Shown here piece after piece: positions 25,987 to 35,028 of a stretch of 64,000 nucleotides of DNA. This DNA is from an uncultured Eubacteriales bacterium. GTDB taxonomy: Bacteria > Bacillota > Clostridia > Oscillospirales > CAG-272. Position 1 is the stretch's first letter; each line of letters opens with the position of its first letter. The notes beneath the pieces were generated by a model. That model worked only from the letters and a program-made list of their open reading frames with translations. It ran no database searches and was not told where the DNA came from. Made by a program: the position numbers and the translations under genes. Location of the stretch: contig CAKSLU010000001.1 of NCBI GenBank assembly GCA_934474225.1, positions 62,001 to 126,000 on the forward strand. Direction: 5' to 3'.

Positions 25987-27747
25987 ATGGCTTTTGATGC
26001 CGGAATGATGCGCGCCGTCGTTTGGGAAATCAACCGAATGACGAAGGACGCGCGCGTGGAAAAAATACAGCAGCCGCAGAAGGACGAGATCGTCATCACC
26101 CTCCATTCGGCGGCGCAGCGCAGTGATTTGCGCCTTGCCATCAATGCGGGCGCAAACAATCCGAAGCTCGGTTTTACCACCGCAGCCAAGGAGAATCCGG
26201 CGGCAGCGCCGATGCTGTGCATGCTGCTGCGCAAGCAGCTCGGCGGCGGCAAGCTGGTCGCCGCACGGCAGGTCGGCTTTGACCGCGTCTGCGAGTTGGA
26301 GTTTGCCAGCCGTGATGAGATGGGCTTTGCCGTCACGCGCTATCTGATTGCGGAGATCATGGGTAAGTACAGCAACCTGCTGCTTGCCGACGAAAACAAA
26401 AAGATTATCACGGCGCTGCACCTGGTTGACTTCTCCACCAGCCGCCTGCGGCAGATTTTGCCCGGCATGACCTATGAGCTGCCGCCTGCGCAGGACAAGG
26501 CAGACTTGTTTACAACCGACAGGGCGGCGCTTGCCGCCGCCCTTGCAGCGGCGGACGGCTCCATGCCGCTCCACAAGTTCATTCTGAATCGCTTCCTCGG
26601 CATCTCGCCGCTGGTCGCGCGCGAGCTTGCCTTTCGGGCAACCGGGCGCACCGATACGCCGGTGGCAACCGTGCAAACCGAAGATTTATTTTTGACCTTC
26701 ACTGACTTTATTCGCATTTTTGACGAGCATGATTATGTGCCGACGCTGGTCTACGGCGAGGACGACACCCCGGTGGAGTTTTGCTTCACCGAGCTGCGCC
26801 AGTACGGTGCAGGCGTGAAGACAGAACGCTTCCCGACCTTCGGCGCACTGCTCGACGCCTACTTCGGCAAGCGCGACCTCGCCGAGAAAATCAAGCAGCG
26901 CGGGCAGGACATCATTCACCTTTTGTCGCATGCCAATGCGCGCCTCGAAAGAAAGCTGGATGTCCAGCGTGAGGAGCTTGCCGCCTGCGACGAGGGGGAG
27001 ACTTACCGTCTGTACGGCGATCTCATTACGGCAAATCTCTATCAGTTGAAGCGCGGCGCTGAATCTGCGGCATTGCCGAACTATTACAGTGACGCCTGCG
27101 AGACGGTGACGGTGCCGCTGGATTCACGGCTCACACCGTCGCAGAATGCACAGCGCTATTATAAGAAGTACAACAAGAGCAAGAACGCGCGCGTCGTCCT
27201 GACCGAGCAGATTGCGCTCTCCGAGGCGGAACTGCGCTATCTTGCGACGGTTGCCGCCGCGTTGGAGCGCGCCGAGACCGAAAGCGACCTCTCGGAGATT
27301 CGGCACGAACTGTCGGTCAGCGGCTACGCTGCGCGGATGCGCGGCTACAAGCCGGGAAAGACCGCGCCGGTGAAGCCGATGGAATTTCGCACGAGCGGCG
27401 GCTATCGTGTGCTGTGCGGCAAAAACAATATGCAGAACGAGTTTGTGACCTTCCGCGCGGCGGGGAAGCTTGACCTTTGGTTTCATGTCAAGGGCTGCCC
27501 CGGCTCGCATGTTGTGCTCATCTGCGACGGCGACGAGCCGCCGGAGCGCGACTATACCGAGGCGGCGACTATCGCGGCGACATACTCGAGGGCAGCGGAC
27601 GGCGGACTTGTTCCGGTGGATTATACACGGGTGAAAAATGTGAAAAAGCCGCCTGCATCCAAGCCCGGCTATGTGACCTATTCCACAAACTATACAGCCT
27701 ATGTTGCGCGGGATGAAAAACTCTGTGCGCGTCTGCGCGTGAAATAA
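25987..27747 (+). CDS. rqcH: Ribosome quality control protein RqcH (NFACT family)
   Basis: 586 residues, the usual length. It binds 50S subunits with stalled nascent chains and recruits tRNA-Ala to add alanine tails that mark the chain for decay. Domains in order: NFACT-N (1 to about 220), helix-hairpin-helix, a coiled-coil arm (about 290-430) and the NFACT-R domain with DLWFHVKGCPGSHVVL near 497-512. The same family has been annotated as fibronectin-binding protein. It starts three bases after the GNAT stop, suggesting coupled translation. Confidence 0.93.
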   Translation: MAFDAGMMRAVVWEINRMTKDARVEKIQQPQKDEIVITLHSAAQRSDLRLAINAGANNPKLGFTTAAKENPAAAPMLCMLLRKQLGGGKLVAARQVGFDRVCELEFASRDEMGFAVTRYLIAEIMGKYSNLLLADENKKIITALHLVDFSTSRLRQILPGMTYELPPAQDKADLFTTDRAALAAALAAADGSMPLHKFILNRFLGISPLVARELAFRATGRTDTPVATVQTEDLFLTFTDFIRIFDEHDYVPTLVYGEDDTPVEFCFTELRQYGAGVKTERFPTFGALLDAYFGKRDLAEKIKQRGQDIIHLLSHANARLERKLDVQREELAACDEGETYRLYGDLITANLYQLKRGAESAALPNYYSDACETVTVPLDSRLTPSQNAQRYYKKYNKSKNARVVLTEQIALSEAELRYLATVAAALERAETESDLSEIRHELSVSGYAARMRGYKPGKTAPVKPMEFRTSGGYRVLCGKNNMQNEFVTFRAAGKLDLWFHVKGCPGSHVVLICDGDEPPERDYTEAATIAATYSRAADGGLVPVDYTRVKNVKKPPASKPGYVTYSTNYTAYVARDEKLCARLRVK

Positions 27748-27802
27748 AACGGGGACACCCGAGCGGGTGCATCCGTGCCTTTTTGACAACGGGGGAGATA
27801 TT

Positions 27803-29587
27803 TTGCTTTTCGGAAAACATATCAATCGATATTACATCCGCTATGCGCCGGTGCTGCTGCTCGGCATTGCAATGCTGATTTTAGTGGATGTTGTGCAGCT
27901 TCGTGTTCCGGAGCTGTACCGCATGGTCATCAACGGGATGAACACGGGCGTTGTCACAGTCGGCGGCGCGACGCTGCCGTTTGACCTTGATTTTCTGCTC
28001 GATAAAATCTGCCTGCCGACCATTTTCATCATTTGCATCATGGTCGTCGGCCGCTTTATGTGGCGGTTCTGCTTTTTCGGCACGGCGATTCGCGTGGAGA
28101 CCGATCTGCGCGACCGCATGTTTGACCGCTGCCGCGGGCTGTCGCAGGAATACTATCAGGAGAACAAGGTCGGCACGCTGATGTCGCTGTTCACCAACGA
28201 CCTTGAAACCGTGCAGGACTGCTTCGGCGACGGTGTGCTGATGCTGTTTGACGCAGCGTTTCTCGGCGGACTTGCGCTGTGGAAAATGTACTGTATGAAC
28301 GGCTTTCTGACGTTGCTTGCGCTTATTCCGATGTCGCTCCTCTTGGTGAGCGGTGCGATTCTTGAAAAATACATGATGAAGAAGTGGGAGACGCGGCAGG
28401 CTGCGTTCTCCGCGCTCTCGGACTTCTCGCAGGAGAGCTTTTCCGGCATCGCCGTCATCAAGGCGTTTGTCAATGAGGCGCGGGAGCTTTTGGCATTCCG
28501 CAAAATCAACCGGGAGAGCGAAAAAGCGAATGTCGAGTATACCAAACTGTCCACGGCGCTGAATGTGACGGTCACCTTCCTTGTGGAGTCGGTGGTCTGC
28601 GTCATTCTCGGCTACGGCGGCTATCTGGTCTACAAGGGCACGTTTGATGCGGGGCAGCTGGTGGAATTCATCGGCTATTTTACGGCGACGGTCTGGCCTA
28701 TCATGGCGATTTCGCAGATGATTGAGATGGTTTCGCGCGGCAAAGCATCGCTCGAGCGCATCGGTGAGTTGCTGGACGCCGAGCCAAAGGTTGCCGACCG
28801 TCCGGATGCTGTTGAAATCCCCATTACGCGCGGCGAAATCGAGTTCCGCCATCTCACCTTCCGGTATCCGGACGGCGAATTTGATGTGCTGCACGATGTT
28901 TCGTTCAAAATCGGCGCAGGTGAGCGCGTCGGCATCGTCGGCGACACCGGCTGCGGCAAAACAACGCTGGTCGATCTCTTGCTTCGCACCTACAATGTGC
29001 CGGACGGCACGCTGTTTTTGGACGGACATGACATCAATACCCTGACGCTGCACGCCGTGCGGAACGCCATCGGCTATGTGCCGCAGGACAACTTCTTATT
29101 CAGCGACACCATCGGCAACAACATCGGCTTTTCGAGCGATACGCCTGCGGAAGAGGCGGTTGAAGACGCGGCGGTGCTGGCGGATGTGGACGACAACATC
29201 CGCGAGTTTCCGAACGGCTATGCAACGGTGCTCGGCGAGCGCGGCACGACCGTCTCCGGCGGGCAGAAGCAGCGCATTTCCATTGCCCGCGCGCTGATGA
29301 AGGATGCGCCGATTCTGATTCTGGACGATGCTGTCTCCGCCGTGGACACCAAGACGGAGAAAACGATTCTCGCAAATCTCGCGGCACGCCGCGCAGGGCG
29401 CACAACGCTGATGATCGCGCACCGCATCTCCACCGTGGCGGACGCGGATAAGATCATCTACATCGAGGACGGCGCGGTTTCCGCCATCGGCACGCACGCC
29501 GAGCTGTATGCCGCCTCGGCAGGGTATCGGCGGAATGTCGATTTGCAAAAACTCGAAGACGAGGGGGAGGGAAACAGCCATGCATGA
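27803..29587 (+). CDS. ABC exporter half, degenerate Walker B
   Basis: 594 residues: a six-helix exporter domain (about 10-320) and an ATPase domain. Walker A is GDTGCGKTT, the signature is VSGGQKQR and Walker B ends LILDDAVSAVD. The catalytic Glu is thus Asp, as in the inactive site of heterodimeric exporters such as TM287/288 or BmrCD. The start is taken as TTG 27803, with GGGGGAG five bases upstream; ATG 27767 adds 12 residues but falls inside a hairpin. The second half follows with an eight-base overlap. Confidence 0.9.
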   Translation: MLFGKHINRYYIRYAPVLLLGIAMLILVDVVQLRVPELYRMVINGMNTGVVTVGGATLPFDLDFLLDKICLPTIFIICIMVVGRFMWRFCFFGTAIRVETDLRDRMFDRCRGLSQEYYQENKVGTLMSLFTNDLETVQDCFGDGVLMLFDAAFLGGLALWKMYCMNGFLTLLALIPMSLLLVSGAILEKYMMKKWETRQAAFSALSDFSQESFSGIAVIKAFVNEARELLAFRKINRESEKANVEYTKLSTALNVTVTFLVESVVCVILGYGGYLVYKGTFDAGQLVEFIGYFTATVWPIMAISQMIEMVSRGKASLERIGELLDAEPKVADRPDAVEIPITRGEIEFRHLTFRYPDGEFDVLHDVSFKIGAGERVGIVGDTGCGKTTLVDLLLRTYNVPDGTLFLDGHDINTLTLHAVRNAIGYVPQDNFLFSDTIGNNIGFSSDTPAEEAVEDAAVLADVDDNIREFPNGYATVLGERGTTVSGGQKQRISIARALMKDAPILILDDAVSAVDTKTEKTILANLAARRAGRTTLMIAHRISTVADADKIIYIEDGAVSAIGTHAELYAASAGYRRNVDLQKLEDEGEGNSHA

Positions 29588-31466
29588 GTATTATCCTCTG
29601 CTCGTCGTTGGCGCGATTATCGGCGCGTTCACGGTCTGCTTTGTCACGGCGTTTGCGCTGATGAAGAACAAGAAGCAGGCAATCGGATTTGACCGCCGCA
29701 TGAAGGACAGCGAGCTGATTCGCCGCCTGTTGGTCTATGCAAAGCCCTATCGGAAGAATTTTGCCCTTGTCGGCTTCCTGCTCCTGTTTTCCATTGCCTA
29801 TGATGTGCTGGCGCCGGTGCTGGTCGGCAAAATCGAAGAGCTGGTCAAGGCGGATTTTGCGCTCGACCGTCTGTTTACGCTGGTCGCGGTCTATGCGTCG
29901 ATTCTGGTCGTTTCGCTGGTGTGCACCTATGCGCAGTCAATTCTGCTGCAAAAGACCGGGCAACGGATCCTGACCGAGATTCGCGAGGACTTGTTCCACC
30001 ATATCGAGAGCCTTTCGCACGACCAGCTCAGCAAAATGCCGGTCGGCAAGCTGGTCACGCGCGAAGTCAACGACACAAATGCGGTGTCCGTGCTGTTCAT
30101 CAACCTTTTGCCCGGGCTTGCCAAAAATGCTTTTGTGGTCATCGGCGTGCTCGTCGCCATGCTGTGCCTGAACTTTGAACTGACGCTGATGGTACTTTGC
30201 TTTGTGCCGTTTGTCGTACTGTTCACCGTCATTTTCCGCAAGTTCTCACGCCGCGCGCACCGCAAGGTCAAGGACGGCACCACCGACATCAACACCTATC
30301 TTTCCGAGAACCTGTCCGGCATGAAAATTACACAGATTTTCTGCTGCGAGGACCGCAAGATGCGTGAATTTGCCGAGAAGAACAAGCAGCTCGGCCGCGC
30401 CAAGCATGAGCAGATATTCGTGTTCAGCGTGTTCCGCCCGGTGGTGTACATGCTGTACATTTCTTCGGTGCTCTGCCTGTTCTATCTCGGCGGCAGAGGC
30501 TACATTGACGGGGTCAGCTTCCTTGGGCAGACGCTCGGCGCAGGGACGGTCGTCACCTTCTATATGTACCTGTCGAAGTTCTTCACGCCGATCCAGAACC
30601 TTGCCGAACAGTTTAACCGCTTGCAGGCGGCATTCGCCTCGGCGGAAAAGATATTCACCGTGTTTGATATCGAGCCGGATGTGGTGGATGAGCCGGACGC
30701 AAAGCCGCTGGACACCATCCGCGGCGAGATTGAGTTCCGCGATGTGTGGTTTGCCTACAATCCGGGCGAATGGGTGCTGCGCGGGGTTTCCTTCCATGTC
30801 TCTCCGCGGGAGACTGTGGCGTTTGTGGGTGCAACCGGTTCCGGCAAGTCCACGATTCTGTCCCTGATCTGCCGCAACTACGACATTCAGAAGGGACAGA
30901 TTCTCATAGACGGCATCGACATCCGCAAGATTACCATCGCGTCGCTCCGCCGTCATTTCGGGCAGATGCTGCAGGACGTCTTCCTGTTTTCGGGAACCAT
31001 CCGCAGCAACATCACGCTCGGCGACGAGAGCATTGACGACAATGCCGTGATGGCTGCCTGCCGCTATGTCAATGCGGATTCCTTTATTTCGAGACTGGAG
31101 CGCGGGCTTGATGAGGCCGTGCGGGAACGCGGCAACAATTTCTCGGCAGGACAGCGGCAGTTGCTCTCCTTTGCGCGCACGGTCGTGCACAAGCCGGATG
31201 TGATGATTCTCGATGAGGCGACGGCAAACATCGATACCGAGACCGAGATTCTGATTCAGGATTCGCTGGAAAAGATGATGAACATCGGCACGGTGCTGAT
31301 TGTGGCGCACCGCCTGTCCACGATTCGCAATGCCGACAAAATTATTCTGCTGTCGCACGGCGAAATTCTCGAGGAGGGGACGCACCATGAGCTGCTTGCC
31401 CTCCATGGGCTGTATCACAAGCTGTATACGCTGCAATACACCAAAGAACAACTGCAAAAAGCATAA
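29580..31466 (+). CDS. ABC exporter half, catalytically complete partner
   Basis: 628 residues. An extra N-terminal membrane segment (about 5-27) precedes the exporter domain (about 55-350), then an ATPase with Walker A GATGSGKST, signature FSAGQRQ and Walker B MILDEATANID, which keeps the catalytic Glu. Together with the upstream half it would form one heterodimer with one normal and one degenerate ATP site. Such exporters move drugs, lipids or peptides; the cargo is unknown. GGGGGAGG precedes ATG 29580. A strong terminator follows. Confidence 0.92.
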   Translation: MHEYYPLLVVGAIIGAFTVCFVTAFALMKNKKQAIGFDRRMKDSELIRRLLVYAKPYRKNFALVGFLLLFSIAYDVLAPVLVGKIEELVKADFALDRLFTLVAVYASILVVSLVCTYAQSILLQKTGQRILTEIREDLFHHIESLSHDQLSKMPVGKLVTREVNDTNAVSVLFINLLPGLAKNAFVVIGVLVAMLCLNFELTLMVLCFVPFVVLFTVIFRKFSRRAHRKVKDGTTDINTYLSENLSGMKITQIFCCEDRKMREFAEKNKQLGRAKHEQIFVFSVFRPVVYMLYISSVLCLFYLGGRGYIDGVSFLGQTLGAGTVVTFYMYLSKFFTPIQNLAEQFNRLQAAFASAEKIFTVFDIEPDVVDEPDAKPLDTIRGEIEFRDVWFAYNPGEWVLRGVSFHVSPRETVAFVGATGSGKSTILSLICRNYDIQKGQILIDGIDIRKITIASLRRHFGQMLQDVFLFSGTIRSNITLGDESIDDNAVMAACRYVNADSFISRLERGLDEAVRERGNNFSAGQRQLLSFARTVVHKPDVMILDEATANIDTETEILIQDSLEKMMNIGTVLIVAHRLSTIRNADKIILLSHGEILEEGTHHELLALHGLYHKLYTLQYTKEQLQKA

Positions 31467-31499
31467 GAAAACCGCCTGTGCATCGCACAGGCGGTTTTC
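31467..31499. terminator. Bidirectional terminator
   Basis: A 15-pair stem (GAAAACCGCCTGTGC and complement) with an ATC loop, T4 on one side and A4 on the other. It separates the ABC genes from the convergent MATE genes. Confidence 0.88.
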
Positions 31500-31507
31500 G
31501 GTTATGT

Positions 31508-32866
31508 TTATGCGGGCTGCGGCTCACTTGCAAACTGCTTTTTGAGCGCGTGACGGAAATACAGAATCTCGAAGATTGCCGTCAGCGTCCAGGAGCAGAC
31601 ATAGAGCAGATACAGCGAGGGAATCGTGTGGAAGTACGCAAAGATGGTGTACACCCACGCGATGCGGAATATGCAGGAGCCGGAAATCACGATAATCGTG
31701 GGGACGACGGTCTTGCCGAGACCGCGGGAGGCGGCGATGGTGCAGTCCATAAAGGCGGAGACGCAGTAGGAAAACGCCATGATGGAAAGCCGCTTCATGC
31801 CCGCGTCAATGACATCGGCATCGCGCGAGAACAGCATGAGAAACGGGCTTCCGCAGAAAAACAGCAGCACGCCGCCGACAAAGGCAATCAGAAACGAATA
31901 GACAACGCTGATTTTGTAGCTTTTCATCACGCGGTCCTTTTTGCCTGCGCCGAGGTTCTGCCCCATGAAGGTGGTGCAGGCGACATAGAACGCCGCCATC
32001 ATATCATAGATCAGCGCGTCCGCATTGGCTGCGGCGGAGTTGCCCTCCACCATCAGCGTGTCAAAGGAGTTGACCGCCGCCTGAATGAAGAGGTTGGCCA
32101 CGGCGAAGATTGCATTTTGCAGCGCGGTCGGCAGACCGAGCATCAGCACGGTCTTGGTGATCACGCCGTCAATCCGCATCTCGCGCAGGGAGAGCGCATA
32201 TTCCGTGCCGCAGGTGAACAGGCGGCGCAGGATCAGCAATGCGGAGAGGTATTGCGAAATCGCGCTTGCCAGTGCCACGCCCATGACGCTGAGGTTGCAG
32301 ACAATGACGAAGAACAGGTTCAGCGCAATGTTGACCATGCCCGCCGCGAACAGGTAGTAGAGCGGGCGTTTCGAGTCCCCGGCGGCGCTGAGAATGCCGC
32401 TCCCGAAATTGTAGACGGCGAGTGCGGGTGTGCCGAGCAGATAGACGCGCATGTAGAGAATGGCGTCTGCCAGCAGCTCGTCCTTGGTGTTCAGCACAAT
32501 CAGCAGCTTGTCGATGAGCAGCAGCCCGAGCGCCATGATGGAAAAGCCGTAAATCAGGGAGATAAGGAGGGAAGAGTGCACGGTCTTTCCGATGCGCAGG
32601 CGGTCGCCTGCACCCTCATAACGGGCGGCAATCGCGTTGATGCCGCCGCCCATGCCGATGAGCAGCCCTGTGAAGAGGGATACCGCCGTCGTGCAGGAGC
32701 CGACTGCGCCGAGTGCTTCCTTGCCCGCAAACTGCCCAACCACGGCAATATCCGACATGTTGAACAGCACCTGCAACAGGTTTGAGCACATCAGCGGGAT
32801 GCTGAAGATAAAAATGTTTCTCCAAAGAGAACCGTCGGTCATTTTGACCGCGCTGGAATCTTTCAT
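31508..32866 (-). CDS. MATE-family efflux transporter (second of two)
   Basis: 452 residues with about twelve membrane helices. MTDGSLWRNIFIFSIPLM near the N-terminus and the FNMSDIAVVGQFAG segment are typical of bacterial MATE proteins, which export drugs or metabolites using H+ or Na+. The start is ATG 32866 with GAGG upstream; an ATG six codons earlier lacks a better site. It lies 39 bases after the first MATE gene and is the last gene of the unit. Confidence 0.9.
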   Translation of the reverse strand: MKDSSAVKMTDGSLWRNIFIFSIPLMCSNLLQVLFNMSDIAVVGQFAGKEALGAVGSCTTAVSLFTGLLIGMGGGINAIAARYEGAGDRLRIGKTVHSSLLISLIYGFSIMALGLLLIDKLLIVLNTKDELLADAILYMRVYLLGTPALAVYNFGSGILSAAGDSKRPLYYLFAAGMVNIALNLFFVIVCNLSVMGVALASAISQYLSALLILRRLFTCGTEYALSLREMRIDGVITKTVLMLGLPTALQNAIFAVANLFIQAAVNSFDTLMVEGNSAAANADALIYDMMAAFYVACTTFMGQNLGAGKKDRVMKSYKISVVYSFLIAFVGGVLLFFCGSPFLMLFSRDADVIDAGMKRLSIMAFSYCVSAFMDCTIAASRGLGKTVVPTIIVISGSCIFRIAWVYTIFAYFHTIPSLYLLYVCSWTLTAIFEILYFRHALKKQFASEPQPA

Positions 32867-32905
32867 AGTTGAACCTCGGCACATCCTTGTGCCATTTGTG
32901 AAAAA

Positions 32906-34234
32906 TCAGTAGTGATACTTTTGGCGCTTGCCAAGGATAAATGCAGCAGAGAGAACGAAGGCAAGCACTTCAGCGACCACCGTCGCCCACCAGATGCCGT
33001 CCAGCTTAAAGAGGAGCGGCATAAGCAGAACGGCGGAAAACTTGAAGACGAACGTGCGCAGGAAAGAGATTGCGGCAGAAACGCCGCCGTTGTTCAGCGC
33101 GGTGAAGAACGAAGACGCAAAGATGTTGAAGCCTGCAAACAAGACAAAGAGCGAGAAAATGCGGAAACCGTGCACGGTCATATCGAACAGTTCCTTGTCA
33201 TAGCCGACAAACATATGCGCAAGCGGCCCTGCCAGTAGCTGTGCGGCAATCAGCATCAGCACGCCGCCGCCGAGCATCAGCAGGATGCTCTTGTGCAGCA
33301 TGTTCTTCAGCTCTGCATGGTTTTCCGCGCCGTAGTGATAGCTGATAATCGGCGCAGAGCCGATGGAATAGCCGACAAAGATTGCCACAAAGATAAACTC
33401 GACATACATCAGCACGCCATAGGCGGCAACGCCGTCCTGCCCCGCGTATTTGAGCAACTGAAAGTTGTAGAGCATGCCGACGACGGATGCCGTGATATTG
33501 GAGACCAGTTCGGAGGAGCCGTTTGCCGATGCGGCGAGAATCGGTCGCCACTTGAGGCGGGTCTTTGTCAGGCGCAGCAGGCTGTCGTTCGGGCGCAAAA
33601 AGTAGACAAAGGGGATGATGCCGCCCACGCATTGGCTGATGCCGGTGGCGATTGCCGCACCGGCGACACCCCAGTGGAATGCGCCGACAAACAGCACGTC
33701 CAGAATCATGTTGGTGAAACCCGCCGCCAGCGTCGCGACAAGCCCGAGACGCGGCTTTTCGGCGGCAATCAGGAAGCTCTGAAAGAGGTTCTGCAGCATG
33801 AACGCCGTGTTGAAGGCGATGACGATTCTGCCGTAAATCACGCAGTCTTCGAGCATCGCCTCATCTGCGCCGAGCAGAATCGAGATCGGTCGCATGAAAA
33901 CAATGCCGATGATCGAGATGATGACGCCGACAAGCAAGGTGATCCAGACCATCATGGTAAAATAGCGGTTTGCCTTCTCGGGCTGCTTTTCGCCGAGCGT
34001 CTTGGCAACAAGCGCGCTGCCGCCCGTGCCGAACATAAAGCCGATGCCGCCGAAGATCATGACGAACGGCATAATGAGGTTGATGGCGGCGAAAGGCGTT
34101 TTGCCGACGAAATTTGAGACGCAGAGCCCGTCCACCACGCCGTAAATCGAGGTGAACACCATCATGATGATGGACGGCAGGACAAAACGCAGCAGCTTTT
34201 TATAGGTGAAGTGGTCGGAAAGCTGGATTCTCAT
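32906..34234 (-). CDS. MATE-family efflux transporter (first of two)
   Basis: 442 residues, about twelve membrane helices. KKLLRFVLPSIIMMVFTSIY and VDGLCVSNFVGKTPFAAINL near the N-terminus mark the clade that includes MepA-like MATE pumps. Its ATG overlaps the stop of the kinase-like gene by four bases (ATGA), so the three genes are one unit. It differs clearly in sequence from the second MATE, so this is not a recent duplication. Substrate unknown. Confidence 0.9.
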   Translation of the reverse strand: MRIQLSDHFTYKKLLRFVLPSIIMMVFTSIYGVVDGLCVSNFVGKTPFAAINLIMPFVMIFGGIGFMFGTGGSALVAKTLGEKQPEKANRYFTMMVWITLLVGVIISIIGIVFMRPISILLGADEAMLEDCVIYGRIVIAFNTAFMLQNLFQSFLIAAEKPRLGLVATLAAGFTNMILDVLFVGAFHWGVAGAAIATGISQCVGGIIPFVYFLRPNDSLLRLTKTRLKWRPILAASANGSSELVSNITASVVGMLYNFQLLKYAGQDGVAAYGVLMYVEFIFVAIFVGYSIGSAPIISYHYGAENHAELKNMLHKSILLMLGGGVLMLIAAQLLAGPLAHMFVGYDKELFDMTVHGFRIFSLFVLFAGFNIFASSFFTALNNGGVSAAISFLRTFVFKFSAVLLMPLLFKLDGIWWATVVAEVLAFVLSAAFILGKRQKYHY

Positions 34235-34854
34235 CTGCCGCTCTCCTCAAACCGCGCACGGATATAGGCGGCAATCTCCGGCACAATGTTTTTGATGCTG
34301 ACGCCGGATGTGCTGATGCAGAGGTCGTAGCCGTGCATGTCGCCCCACTTGAGGGCGGAGATGAAGTCGTGGTTCGCCGCGCGGGCGCGGTCAACCTGTT
34401 TGCACTTTTTCTCGTAGTCGCGGTCTGTCAGCGCATCCTCGCCCGCATTCGCGCGCCCGCGGCAGCGGGCAATCTTGGACGGCATATCCGCGTAGACAAA
34501 CAGGCGCAGCGGATGGTACTCCTCGAGCAGCGCGTCCGCGCTTCTGCCAACAATGACGCAGTCGCCGCGCGCCGCCAGCGAGCGCACGATCTTGTGCTGC
34601 TGTGCCAGCAGGGACGCCGTGGTATTTACGCTGTGCGGCAGGCTGAAGGTGCGCGAGTAAGTGATGGGGAAAGCACCTGTTGAAATGCCTGTGTCCAGCG
34701 TCCGCTCGATATAGTCCGCATCCAGCGAGGTCTTCTCGGCAATCTCCGTGATGATCTCACGGTCAAAATAGGCAATGCCGAGCGCATCGGCAAGCCGCTT
34801 GCCAAGCTCGCGGCCGCCGCTGCCGAATTCACGGCTGATTGTAATAATTCGCAT
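34231..34854 (-). CDS. Cytidylate kinase-like protein
   Basis: 207 residues. The P-loop region is ITISREFGSGGRELGKRLA (residues 4-22), followed by FDREII near 30. This matches the cytidylate-kinase-like family common in Clostridia, which is distinct from true Cmk. The P-loop is intact, so nucleotide binding is expected; the substrate is not known. GGAGG precedes ATG 34854. Its coupling to two MATE pumps, behind an attenuator, suggests a role linked to the exported compound rather than to CMP salvage. That is inference. Confidence 0.82.
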   Translation of the reverse strand: MRIITISREFGSGGRELGKRLADALGIAYFDREIITEIAEKTSLDADYIERTLDTGISTGAFPITYSRTFSLPHSVNTTASLLAQQHKIVRSLAARGDCVIVGRSADALLEEYHPLRLFVYADMPSKIARCRGRANAGEDALTDRDYEKKCKQVDRARAANHDFISALKWGDMHGYDLCISTSGVSIKNIVPEIAAYIRARFEESGR

Positions 34855-34871
34855 GAAATCCTCCAAAACGC

Positions 34872-34934
34872 AAAAAAAGGACAAGAAACCGGGGCATACC
34901 CGACATCTTATCCGGCAGAACGCATACTTCTGCC
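34872..34934 (-). promoter_or_regulatory. Attenuator in the leader of the kinase-like/MATE operon
   Basis: Minus strand. First hairpin: GGCAGAA (34934-34928) with TTCTGCC (34920-34914), seven-base loop. Second hairpin: GGATAAGA (34913-34906) with TCTTGTCC (34886-34879) and an inner CGGG/CCCG, followed by seven T's (34878-34872). This is a strong intrinsic terminator 18 bases before the start codon. It lies after the operon's own promoter with no gene between, so read-through must be conditional. GGGCA (34935-34931) could pair with TGCCC in the terminator. The trigger is unknown and I recognise no known riboswitch. Confidence 0.65.
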
Positions 34935-34951
34935 CTCCGATGAGCGAAACA

Positions 34952-34980
34952 AGTATAGCACAGCCGCATCTGAAAGTAAA
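34952..34980 (-). promoter_or_regulatory. Promoter of the kinase-like/MATE operon
   Basis: Minus strand TTTACT (34980-34975), 17-base spacer, TATACT (34957-34952). The expected start is near 34945, about 90 bases upstream of the ATG. Confidence 0.7.
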
Positions 34981-34988
34981 GGGCTTTT

Positions 34989-35026
34989 GCGAAAAAAGTC
35001 TGCTCCAAGGAGCAGACTTTTTTCGC
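34989..35026 (-). terminator. Terminator of the fakB-fakA unit
   Basis: A perfect 18-pair inverted repeat (GCGAAAAAAGTCTGCTCC and its complement) around AA. The T6 within the 3' arm, read from the minus strand, provides the terminator tract. It starts three bases after the fakA stop. Confidence 0.85.
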
Positions 35027-35028
35027 AC

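Noticed and set aside
27767..27802. ATG 27767 as start of the first ABC exporter gene
   Set aside because: It lies in a CACCC-GAGC-GGGTG hairpin without a ribosome site. TTG 27803 has GGGGGAG at proper spacing.
31508..34234. Two MATE genes as a recent tandem duplication
   Set aside because: The protein sequences differ throughout, so they are distinct clades placed together.
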